Shown here piece by piece: positions 1 through 7,048 of a stretch of DNA of 23,273 nucleotides. The notes beneath the pieces were generated by a model that saw nothing but the letters and a program-made list of their open reading frames with translations, was not told the origin of the DNA and made no database searches. The stretch is taken from contig CANOFI010000010.1 in assembly GCA_947565255.1 (NCBI GenBank), positions 1 to 23,273 of the forward strand, given 5' to 3'. Each line of letters opens with the position of its first letter. Positions within the stretch are counted from its first letter, which is position 1. This DNA comes from an uncultured Lachnospiraceae bacterium. Lineage in GTDB: Bacteria > Bacillota > Clostridia > Lachnospirales > Lachnospiraceae. The translations under genes and the position numbers were made by a program.

Positions 1-869
1 CGTGTATGCATGGAAGATGCCTTCCGCACGAAAGAATGTGGCGATTATATTTGCCGGGTGCAGCCGTAAGCCAGGTAAAGATTGACGGCGTTTTACACGA
101 ATTTAGTTCCATTCCAGGCGTGAAGGAAGATGTGACGGAAATTATCATGAACATCAAAAGTCTGGCTATTAAGAACAATAGTGAAACAAATAATCCAAAA
201 GAAGCCTATATCGAGTTCGAAGGTGAGGGCGTTGTTACCGCAGCGGACATTCATGTCGATCCGGATATCGAAATTTTAAATAAAGATCTTGTCATTGCGA
301 CATTAAATGGTGGAGCAGACAGCAGACTTTATATGGAACTCACAATTACAAAAGGCAGAGGCTATGTAAGTTCCGATAAGAACAAAAAAGAAGATTTGCC
401 GATTGGTGTTATCGCGGTAGATTCTATTTATACTCCGGTTGAGAGAGTGAATCTGACGGTTGCGAATACCCGTGTCGGTCAGATTACAGATTATGATAAG
501 CTCACATTAGATGTGTACACCAATGGGACACTGGCTCCGGACGACGGAGTCAGTCTTGCGGCAAAAGTGCTGAGCGAGCACTTGAGCCTGTTTGTCGATT
601 TGTCAGAATCGGGGACCAATGCGGTTGTAATGATGGAAAAAGAACACGATGAGAAAGAGAAAGTGATGGAGATGAACATTGACGAGCTGGAGCTTTCCGT
701 TCGTTCTTACAACTGCCTGAAGAGGGCAGGCATCAATACGGTGGAAGAATTGACAAACCGGTCTTCTGATGACATGATGAAGGTCCGTAATTTAGGACGC
801 AAATCATTAGAAGAAGTGTTGGCAAAATTAAAAGAGCTTGGACTTTCATTGAAGCCAAGCGAGGATTAA
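1..869 (+). CDS. rpoA: RNA polymerase alpha subunit (5' partial)
   Basis: Alpha subunit of DNA-directed RNA polymerase. Its N-terminal domain dimerises to seed core assembly, and its C-terminal domain contacts UP elements and activators. The frame is convincing from the LPGAAVSQVKIDGVLHEF motif (about base 58) onward, through the RGRGYV-type segment and the PIGVIAVDSIYTPVERV insert-domain region. A flexible linker rich in E/K leads to the alpha-CTD (last ~65 residues, starting IDELELSVRSYNCLKRAGI and ending with the NLGRKSLEEV helix-hairpin-helix). The gene begins before the window. The first ~57 bases do not encode the conserved GNxLRR-type segment expected just before PGAAV in any single frame, so the extreme 5' part may be damaged or misread sequence at the contig edge. 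It is followed by rplQ, as is usual in Firmicutes. Confidence 0.97.
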   Translation, partial: CMHGRCLPHERMWRLYLPGAAVSQVKIDGVLHEFSSIPGVKEDVTEIIMNIKSLAIKNNSETNNPKEAYIEFEGEGVVTAADIHVDPDIEILNKDLVIATLNGGADSRLYMELTITKGRGYVSSDKNKKEDLPIGVIAVDSIYTPVERVNLTVANTRVGQITDYDKLTLDVYTNGTLAPDDGVSLAAKVLSEHLSLFVDLSESGTNAVVMMEKEHDEKEKVMEMNIDELELSVRSYNCLKRAGINTVEELTNRSSDDMMKVRNLGRKSLEEVLAKLKELGLSLKPSED

Positions 870-870
870 T

Positions 871-896
871 ATCACAATACGCTTTTATATTGTGAT
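871..896 (+). other. Perfect hairpin directly after rpoA stop
   Basis: ATCACAATA (871-879) and TATTGTGAT (888-896) form a perfect 9-bp stem with an 8-base loop, starting two bases after the rpoA stop codon. No U-run follows, so it is not a canonical intrinsic terminator. A role in mRNA processing or stability between rpoA and rplQ is an inference. The remaining ~95 bases before rplQ show no gene and no clear promoter. Confidence 0.5.
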
Positions 897-992
897 GTGA
901 TGAAAACATGGACAATTTATGGAAAAAAGCAGGCGGTTAGTAAGACCGAAGAAGCATAGCCGGCTGTTCCACAAATATGGAGGAATTAGGAA

Positions 993-1529
993 ATGGCGAA
1001 ATATAGAAAACTTGGTAGAACATCCAGTCAGAGAAAGGCGCTGCTCAGAAATCAGGTAACAAATCTGTTATATCACGGAAAAATTGTTACAACAGAGGCG
1101 AAAGCAAAGGAAATCCGTAAAATTGCAGAACATTTGATTGCGATGGCTGTGAGAGAGAAAGACAACTTTGAAGAAGTGACTGTGACAGCGAAGGTTCCGC
1201 GAAAGGATGCTGACGGCAAGCGGGTAAAAGAAGTCGTAGATGGCAAAAAAGTGACCGTATTCGATGAGGTCGAGAAGAAAATTAAGAAGGACCTGCCTTC
1301 CCGTCTCCACGTAAGACGTCAGATGCTCAAGGTGCTGTATCCCATCAAGGAAGTGCCGAAGGAGGCAGCCGGGAGAAAGAGAAATACAAAGCAGGTTGAC
1401 CTTGTGGCAAAATTATTTGATGAAATTGCACCGAAGTATGTGGACCGCAACGGCGGTTATACAAGGATTGTGAAAATCGGTCCCCGTAAAGGCGACGCTG
1501 CAATGGAAGTTCTGATAGAGTTAGTATAG
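993..1529 (+). CDS. rplQ: 50S ribosomal protein L17, enlarged form
   Basis: Large-subunit ribosomal protein L17. The N-terminal block (YRKLGRTSSQRKALLRNQ, residues 4-21, then IVTTEAKAKEIRK) and the C-terminal block (NGGYTRIVKIGPRKGDAA, residues ~153-170, ending IELV) match the family closely. The protein is 178 residues, against about 120 in Bacillus. The extra length is mainly a ~50-residue charged insertion at roughly residues 53-103, between the N-terminal helix and the HVRRQ motif. A second insertion of about 9 residues follows HVRRQ (KEVPKEAAGRKRNTKQ region). The start is set by GGAGG at 979-983, ten bases before the ATG. It lies 123 bp after rpoA and is closed by a terminator at 1551-1582. 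Confidence 0.97.
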   Translation: MAKYRKLGRTSSQRKALLRNQVTNLLYHGKIVTTEAKAKEIRKIAEHLIAMAVREKDNFEEVTVTAKVPRKDADGKRVKEVVDGKKVTVFDEVEKKIKKDLPSRLHVRRQMLKVLYPIKEVPKEAAGRKRNTKQVDLVAKLFDEIAPKYVDRNGGYTRIVKIGPRKGDAAMEVLIELV

Positions 1530-1550
1530 TATTTGAAAAAAGTGAATCCG

Positions 1551-1582
1551 AAATCCCTCATGAGCAATCGTGGGGGATTTTT
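1551..1582 (+). terminator. Intrinsic terminator after rplQ
   Basis: AAATCCCTCA (1551-1560) pairs with TGGGGGATTT (1571-1580), with one G-U pair and a 10-base loop, and runs into a T-stretch. It sits 21 bp after the rplQ stop and closes the rpoA-rplQ transcription unit before the accessory block. Confidence 0.85.
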
Positions 1583-1620
1583 AGTCATGGTGTACTGGGT
1601 GTATGTTTGATGATCAGTCG

Positions 1621-1683
1621 ACATGCCGTGTGGTGTCTGGCTGATGTGAATGAATTTCTAACATGCCCTGTTATGTGGTGTTT
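1621..1683. repeat. Two 40-bp-spaced imperfect direct repeats upstream of cellulase gene
   Basis: ACATGCC followed by GTGGTGT and a TG end occurs at 1621-1639 and again at 1661-1683, the second copy carrying a short insertion. The starts are exactly 40 bp apart, close to four helical turns. The repeats lie 40-100 bp upstream of the GH5 start codon, where a regulator could bind. No convincing -35/-10 pair was found in 1583-1724, so the promoter of the cellulase gene is not located. Confidence 0.3.
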
Positions 1684-1724
1684 GAGTGAACGGTTTAGCG
1701 GAACCGATAGAAAGGGAATAAAAT

Positions 1725-3524
1725 ATGAGTGATGAAAATAAAAACGGGGAATCTTTTCTCAAACGCAAATGGACACAGTGGATGCGTAATAAAAGGAGCA
1801 GAATAACCGCAATTGCTGCTGTTGTAATGGCGGGGCTGCTGTTGTTTGCCGGCATCAGCGCAATTTGTTATTCTGTAGGCTACAGGGAAGGTGAAGAGGC
1901 GGCCCATAGTGTTTCCAAAGGCGGGAAAAAGGATTCTGGCAAAAAAAAGGTGCATGCTGTCACAAAAGAGGCAGCAGAGGTCAGCGGGTCAGCGGTCAGC
2001 GCCCAGGCAGCAGAAGTCAGCAGTGCGGGCGTTCAGGCGGAGGAAGGGGATGCTGGTACCTCTGCTGGCGGCAGTGCAGCAGCAAATAATGGAAAGAATG
2101 GCAAAAATGCGAAAACAGGTGCGGATACGGGAAATTATACAGGCGGTATGGCGGCCCAGGCAGCCGACGGGTATGCCGGGAAGCTTTCTGTATCCGGCAA
2201 CCGGCTTTGTGCAAATGGAACGCCGATTCAGCTTCGCGGAGTCAGCACCCATGGACTGAGCTGGTTTCCGCAATATGTCAATGAGGCGATGATAGGTGAG
2301 CTGAAGGCATGGGGAGCAAATGTGTTCCGTCTGGCTATGTATACGGCCGAAAGCGGCGGTTATTGCACAGGAGACGATGCAAACAGGGCAAAGCTTAAAA
2401 ATCTCGTAAAAAGCGGCGTACGATATGCTACAAATCAGGACATGTATGTGATTATTGACTGGCATATTTTATCGGACAGCAACCCCAATACATACAAGCA
2501 GCAGGCAATTGCATTTTTTTCAGAAATGGCGCAGCTGTATAAAGACAATGATCATGTATTGTATGAGATTTGCAATGAGCCAAACGGCGGGGTAAGCTGG
2601 GGAGAGGTGAAAAGCTATGCGCAGGACATCATTGCGGCCATTCGCCAGTATGATGCGGACGGAGTGATTTTGGTAGGGAATCCGACCTGGTGCCAGGATA
2701 TTGACAAAGTGGCGGCAGACCCGATTACGGGATATTCGAATATTATGTACACACTGCATTTTTATGCAGATACCCACAGGGATGATTTGCGAAATAAGCT
2801 TGTCAATGCAGTCAGTGCAGGAATTCCGGTATTTGTTTCGGAATTCGGCATTTGTGATGCGTCCGGGAACGGGGCGATTAATACCAGGCAGGCGGATTTG
2901 TGGATGCAGACGCTGAACCAGTATGGGATTAGTTTTGTGGAATGGAGTCTCTGCAATAAAGCAGAAAGCGCCTCCCTGATTCAGTCTGGCTGCAGTAAGA
3001 CAAGCGGCATTACAACAGACGATTTGTCGGAAAGCGGGAAATGGCTGCTAAAAACCCTGCAGGGGTCAACAACGGGCGTTTCAGTTCCGGTACAGGACCA
3101 GACCTGGCAAAATGCCCAGGGACAAGACGGACAGGGACAGCAGAGCAGTCAGAACCAGAACCAGTCTGGTGCGGGCCAGCCAGTAAACGGCGGCAATTCC
3201 TGGCAGACGGAGCAGAAAAATCCCGGTCAGTATACACCGAACTGCAGTTCGGGAGCAGAAGCTTCGGTTGTAAACAGCTGGCAGGAGGGGAATGCATTTT
3301 GTATCCAGTATGATATCAGGGTAGCCAACCTCACGAACGGCGTGCAGGATGGCTGGAGCGGCAGTCTGAGCTTCCCGGCCGGGGTGCAGCTTGTATCGGG
3401 ATGGAACGCCAATTTCAGTGCGCAGGGCAGCGTCCTGAGCTTCACGGCCATGGATTATAATAAGACCATTCAGCCGGGGCAGAAGGCGGAAGGAATCGGT
3501 GTGATTGTAAAGTTTGAAAACTAA
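1725..3524 (+). CDS. Membrane-anchored GH5 endoglucanase with C-terminal CBM2-like module
   Basis: Predicted beta-1,4-glucanase (cellulase, probably GH5 subfamily 2), 599 residues. A basic N-terminus precedes one hydrophobic helix (about residues 28-52) with no clear cleavage site, so the enzyme is probably tethered to the outer membrane face. A Lys-rich then Ala/Ser/Gly-rich linker (about 60-148) leads to the catalytic TIM barrel (about 152-447). It carries LRGVSTHGLSWF, VIIDWHI, the acid/base Glu285 in YEICNEPNG and the nucleophile Glu373 in VSEFG. A Gln/Asn-rich linker (about 450-505) joins a C-terminal beta-sandwich (about 507-599) with the DGWSGSLSFPAG, SGWNANFS and IQPGQ pattern of CBM2-like cellulose-binding modules. 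The start has AAGGGA at 1712-1716. No dockerin is present, unlike the pectate lyase in the same block. The exact substrate is inferred. Confidence 0.9.
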   Translation: MSDENKNGESFLKRKWTQWMRNKRSRITAIAAVVMAGLLLFAGISAICYSVGYREGEEAAHSVSKGGKKDSGKKKVHAVTKEAAEVSGSAVSAQAAEVSSAGVQAEEGDAGTSAGGSAAANNGKNGKNAKTGADTGNYTGGMAAQAADGYAGKLSVSGNRLCANGTPIQLRGVSTHGLSWFPQYVNEAMIGELKAWGANVFRLAMYTAESGGYCTGDDANRAKLKNLVKSGVRYATNQDMYVIIDWHILSDSNPNTYKQQAIAFFSEMAQLYKDNDHVLYEICNEPNGGVSWGEVKSYAQDIIAAIRQYDADGVILVGNPTWCQDIDKVAADPITGYSNIMYTLHFYADTHRDDLRNKLVNAVSAGIPVFVSEFGICDASGNGAINTRQADLWMQTLNQYGISFVEWSLCNKAESASLIQSGCSKTSGITTDDLSESGKWLLKTLQGSTTGVSVPVQDQTWQNAQGQDGQGQQSSQNQNQSGAGQPVNGGNSWQTEQKNPGQYTPNCSSGAEASVVNSWQEGNAFCIQYDIRVANLTNGVQDGWSGSLSFPAGVQLVSGWNANFSAQGSVLSFTAMDYNKTIQPGQKAEGIGVIVKFEN

Positions 3525-3549
3525 TTTTTTGGAAGGGCAAAATTGACAG

Positions 3550-3578
3550 TTGACATAAAACAATAGCAATGCTATACT
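3550..3578 (+). promoter_or_regulatory. Sigma-A promoter of adhE
   Basis: TTGACA (3550-3555), a 17-bp spacer and TATACT (3573-3578) make a near-consensus promoter. A second TTGACA (3543-3548) lies 7 bp upstream with unsuitable spacing. The start point would be about 3585, inside the left arm of the terminator hairpin at 3582-3609. No clear Rex-type palindrome (TTGTTAA...TTAACAA) was seen. Confidence 0.75.
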
Positions 3579-3581
3579 AAT

Positions 3582-3609
3582 GGCTGGTGCGAAATGCACC
3601 AGCCTTTTT
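3582..3609 (+). terminator. Intrinsic terminator between cellulase gene and adhE
   Basis: GGCTGGTGC (3582-3590) and GCACCAGCC (3596-3604) form a perfect 9-bp GC-rich stem with a GAAAT loop, followed by TTTTT (3605-3609). It would stop read-through from the cellulase gene. The adhE promoter -10 element ends three bases before the stem, so transcripts from that promoter would begin within the left arm and contain only a shortened stem. Confidence 0.85.
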
Positions 3610-3638
3610 AACGCGAAAAAAGTTTGGGAGGTATCGGA

Positions 3639-6239
3639 ATGGCAACAAAAAAAATAGTAATTGACAATGTGGAAAAGTTGATAAGTAAAATGAATGAAAT
3701 GCGGAAAGCGCAGGAAGAGTTTGCCTCGTTTTCGCAGGAGCAGGTGGATAAGATTTTCTTTGCAGCGGCAACAGCGGCGAATAAGGCGAGAATTCCGCTT
3801 GCGAAAATGGCGGTGGAAGAAACCGGAATGGGAATCGTGGAAGACAAGGTAATTAAGAACCACTATGCGGCTGAATACATTTATAATGCATATAAGAATA
3901 CAAAGACCTGCGGTGTGATTGAGGAAGATACGGCGTATGGAATCAAAAAAATAGCAGAGCCGGTTGGTCTGGTTGCGGCAGTCATTCCGACGACCAATCC
4001 GACCTCGACGGCGATATTCAAAGTGCTTCTGGCGCTGAAGACGAGGAATGCAATTATCATTTCCCCGCATCCGCGGGCGAAGGAATGTACGATAGAGGCT
4101 GCCAGGATTACGCTGGAGGCAGCAGTCGAGGCAGGGGCACCGGAAGGAATTGTCGGCTGGATTGATGTTCCGTCTCTGGAGCTTACCAATGAAGTAATGA
4201 AGGGCGCCGACCTGATTCTGGCAACCGGAGGTCCGGGTATGGTAAAGGCGGCTTATTCATCCGGAAAGCCTGCGCTTGGCGTGGGTGCGGGAAATACGCC
4301 GGTTATTATTGATGAGACGGCGGATGTGGAGATGGCGGTGAACTCCATTATTCATTCCAAAACATTTGATAACGGTATGATTTGTGCTTCCGAGCAGTCT
4401 GTCACGGTCTTAAAGGATGTTTATGATAAAGTAAAGGAAGAATTTGCTTACCGGGGCTGCTATTTCCTCAAAAAGGCAGAGCTTGACAAGGTCCGTAAAA
4501 CCATTTTGATTGACGGCGCTTTAAATGCAAAAATTGTCGGACAGTCTGCGTATACGATTGCACAGCTGGCTGGAGTGAAGGTGCCGGAGGAGACAAAAAT
4601 TCTGATCGGCGAGGTGGAATCTGTAGAGCTTTCCGAGGAGTTTGCACACGAAAAATTATCTCCGGTACTGGCGATGTATAAGGCAAAAACATTTGACGGT
4701 GCGCTGAAAAAGGCGGTACAGCTTGTGGCTGACGGCGGTTATGGGCATACAGCCGCGCTTTATGTGCATCCGGCGGAGACGGAGAAGATCGAAAAGCACG
4801 CAGCGGCCATGAAAACCTGCCGTATTCTTATTAACACTCCGTCTTCCCACGGGGGCATCGGGGATTTGTATAACTTTAAGCTGGAGCCTTCTCTGACACT
4901 CGGCTGCGGAAGCTGGGGAGGCAATTCTGTTTCTGAAAATGTCGGTGTGAAGCATTTAATTAATATAAAGACGGTAGCAGAAAGGAGAGAGAATATGTTG
5001 TGGTTCCGCGCTCCGCAGAAAGTATATTTTAAGAAGGGCTGTATGCCGGTGGCACTGAATGAGTTAAAAACGGTCATGGGTAAAAAGAAGGCATTTATTG
5101 TTACGGACTCTTTCCTCTATAAAAATGGATACACGAAGGCGGTTACCGATAAGCTGGATGAGCTGGGCATTACACACACCTGCTTTTATGAGGTAGCTCC
5201 GGATCCGACTCTGGCATGTGCCAAGGAGGGTGCGGCGGCCATGAAGGCGTTTGAGCCGGACTGCATTATCGCGCTTGGTGGCGGTTCCGCCATGGATGCC
5301 GGTAAAATTATGTGGGTGCTGTATGAGCACCCGGAGGCAGATTTCCTGGATTTGGCGATGCGGTTTATTGATATCAGAAAACGTATCTACACGTTCCCGA
5401 AAATGGGAGAGAAGGCTTACTTTGTGGCAATTCCGACCTCTTCGGGTACCGGTTCTGAGGTGACGCCGTTTGCGGTTATCACGGATGAGAGAACAGGCGT
5501 GAAATATCCGCTTGCAGATTATGAACTGATGCCGAATATGGCGATTATTGATGCCGATAATATGATGACACAGCCGAAGGGCCTGACCAGTGCATCCGGT
5601 ATTGATGCGCTGACGCATGCGCTGGAGGCCTACGCGTCGGTTATGGCGTCTGATTATACAGATGGTCTTGCGTTAAAGGCGATGAAAAGTATTTTCCGGT
5701 ATTTGCCGGATGCCTATGAAAAAGGCGCTGCCGATCCGGTTGCCAGAGAAAAAATGGCGGATGCCTCCACGCTGGCAGGTATGGCGTTTGCCAACGCATT
5801 TTTGGGAGTGTGTCATTCCATGGCACATAAGCTGGGCGCGTTCCATCACCTGCCGCACGGGGTTGCCAATGCGCTTCTGATTACAGAAGTGATGCGCTTT
5901 AATGCCTCGGAGCAGCCGGCAAAAATGGGTACCTTTTCGCAGTACCAGTATCCACATGCGCTGGAACGTTACGTGGAGTGCGCGAACTTTTTAGGCATTC
6001 ATGGAAAAGACGATGAGGATACATTAGAGCAGTTGATTGCGGCCATCGAGGAATTGAAGGCGAAGGTTGGAATTAAAAAATGTATTAAGGAGTATGATAT
6101 CAAAGAGAAGGACTTCCTGGCGACTCTGGACGAGATGGTCGAACAGGCGTTCGATGACCAGTGTACGGGAGCCAATCCGAGATATCCGCTGATGAAAGAA
6201 ATAAAAGAGATGTATCTGCGCGCGTATTACGGCAAGTAA
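3639..6239 (+). CDS. adhE: Bifunctional acetaldehyde-CoA/alcohol dehydrogenase
   Basis: Reduces acetyl-CoA to acetaldehyde and then ethanol with NADH, regenerating NAD+ in fermentation; cytoplasmic, and the family forms spirosome filaments. The 866-residue protein has the usual two-domain length. The N-terminal aldehyde dehydrogenase half (about 1-450) shows IPTTNPTSTA, the GVGAGNTPV cofactor loop and the catalytic cysteine Cys249 in NGMICASEQS. The C-terminal iron-dependent alcohol dehydrogenase half shows ALGGGSAMD, PTSSGTGSEVTPFAV and metal ligands at Asp656, His660, His726 and His740 (SGIDALTHALEAY; GVCHSMAHKLGAFHHLPHG). The ATG at 3639 is chosen because GGGAGG (3626-3631) precedes it by 7 bases; an in-frame upstream TTG at 3624 has no such site. 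The gene is monocistronic, with its own promoter and terminator, and its 3' end overlaps the convergent AraC gene by 13 bp. Confidence 0.97.
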   Translation: MATKKIVIDNVEKLISKMNEMRKAQEEFASFSQEQVDKIFFAAATAANKARIPLAKMAVEETGMGIVEDKVIKNHYAAEYIYNAYKNTKTCGVIEEDTAYGIKKIAEPVGLVAAVIPTTNPTSTAIFKVLLALKTRNAIIISPHPRAKECTIEAARITLEAAVEAGAPEGIVGWIDVPSLELTNEVMKGADLILATGGPGMVKAAYSSGKPALGVGAGNTPVIIDETADVEMAVNSIIHSKTFDNGMICASEQSVTVLKDVYDKVKEEFAYRGCYFLKKAELDKVRKTILIDGALNAKIVGQSAYTIAQLAGVKVPEETKILIGEVESVELSEEFAHEKLSPVLAMYKAKTFDGALKKAVQLVADGGYGHTAALYVHPAETEKIEKHAAAMKTCRILINTPSSHGGIGDLYNFKLEPSLTLGCGSWGGNSVSENVGVKHLINIKTVAERRENMLWFRAPQKVYFKKGCMPVALNELKTVMGKKKAFIVTDSFLYKNGYTKAVTDKLDELGITHTCFYEVAPDPTLACAKEGAAAMKAFEPDCIIALGGGSAMDAGKIMWVLYEHPEADFLDLAMRFIDIRKRIYTFPKMGEKAYFVAIPTSSGTGSEVTPFAVITDERTGVKYPLADYELMPNMAIIDADNMMTQPKGLTSASGIDALTHALEAYASVMASDYTDGLALKAMKSIFRYLPDAYEKGAADPVAREKMADASTLAGMAFANAFLGVCHSMAHKLGAFHHLPHGVANALLITEVMRFNASEQPAKMGTFSQYQYPHALERYVECANFLGIHGKDDEDTLEQLIAAIEELKAKVGIKKCIKEYDIKEKDFLATLDEMVEQAFDDQCTGANPRYPLMKEIKEMYLRAYYGK

Positions 6240-7048
6240 TCAGGATCTTGTTTTTTTAGCAGCCGGAACTGGCATGGTGTCAGACCGGCTGCTTTTTTAT
6301 AATTTCTGGAAAAGGACTGCACATTTTTAAACCCGCATTCCAGGGCAATGTCAAGGATGCGCCAATCGGTTGTCTGAAGCAGTTCGTCTGCATAATTCAG
6401 CCGCAGTGCGAGCAGAAAGGTATTGTAGTTTACATAAAAAATCTGTTTCCAGGTATGCGTCAGGAAAAAAGGACTGATGCCGAAGGCAGAGCATAAATTT
6501 TCCTGGGAAAACCCGTTTTGCATGTGCTGCGTCATATAGTCTGTAATAGAACGGATGAAAGGGTAGTTTAAGTTTACTTTTCGTTTTTCCAAATCATGTT
6601 TGAAAAATAAATCGCCTAAGACAACGGTGAGCCAGCCGCGGATGGAAACCGCGGAAAAGCAGTCGGGCGTTTTTGCACATTCTGTCAGCCGGGAAAGCGC
6701 CTTTTTTGTAGAGTGCTCCAGTTCTTTTTTATGAAATGTGTATACAGGCATAGTATATTCGCAAAAATATTTTTCAAAATCAGGGACAAAATCAACATCG
6801 AACAAAAGAAGCAGAACGCATGTATCCTTTTCAACGGAACAAGTCAGTCTGTGCGGCTGAAAAGGAAAAACAAGCGCCAGCTCTCCTTTTTTCTGCGTAT
6901 GGACGCTTCTGTTTATCTCATAAGTAATCTGTCCGGATAATACGTAAGAAAGCTCAATCTGCCCATGCTGGTGCATGGAATAGGTGCCGCCGGACTGTAA
7001 CAGGAACATATGTAGATTTTGGTCGGTATGTTTCAATATGCGTATCAA
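6227..7048 (-). CDS. AraC-family transcriptional regulator (second gene of pair)
   Basis: Predicted AraC/XylS transcription factor, 273 residues. The N-terminal cupin-like sensing region (about 15-100) has HQHGQIELSYVLSGQ and the KKGELALVFPFQPHR strand pair typical of sugar-sensing AraC proteins. The C-terminal DNA-binding region (about 165-268) holds two helix-turn-helix units (about 181-202 and 231-252, IAL.CGFKNVQSFSRNYKK). The start is a TTG at 7048, preceded by GAGGAG at seven bases. That TTG overlaps the stop of the upstream AraC gene in the four bases TTGA, indicating translational coupling. The 3' end overlaps adhE by 13 bp tail to tail, and its last codons contain the adhE terminator. 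The inducer and targets are unknown; the neighbouring pectate lyase is a reasonable target. Confidence 0.9.
   Translation of the reverse strand: MIRILKHTDQNLHMFLLQSGGTYSMHQHGQIELSYVLSGQITYEINRSVHTQKKGELALVFPFQPHRLTCSVEKDTCVLLLLFDVDFVPDFEKYFCEYTMPVYTFHKKELEHSTKKALSRLTECAKTPDCFSAVSIRGWLTVVLGDLFFKHDLEKRKVNLNYPFIRSITDYMTQHMQNGFSQENLCSAFGISPFFLTHTWKQIFYVNYNTFLLALRLNYADELLQTTDWRILDIALECGFKNVQSFSRNYKKAAGLTPCQFRLLKKQDPDYLP
6259..6298 (+). terminator. adhE terminator lying inside the convergent AraC coding region
   Basis: GCAGCCGG (6259-6266) and CCGGCTGC (6285-6292) form a perfect 8-bp stem with an 18-base loop, followed by six T residues (6293-6298). It starts 20 bp after the adhE stop. On the opposite strand the same bases encode residues near the C-terminus of the AraC protein. 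No T-run exists on the minus-strand side, so it acts only on adhE transcripts. Confidence 0.8.

Noticed and set aside
3624..3638. Upstream TTG start for adhE adding five residues
   Set aside because: It overlaps the GGGAGG ribosome binding site that serves the ATG at 3639.
3081..4070. Long minus-strand open frame (about 329 codons) running across the cellulase 3' end, the intergenic region and the adhE 5' end
   Set aside because: It is antisense to two clear genes and crosses a terminator and promoter. Its composition (rich in Arg, His, Cys, Leu without domain pattern) is that of a shadow frame.
5064..5618. Minus-strand open frame of about 184 codons inside adhE
   Set aside because: Antisense shadow of the alcohol dehydrogenase domain, with no promoter or family pattern.
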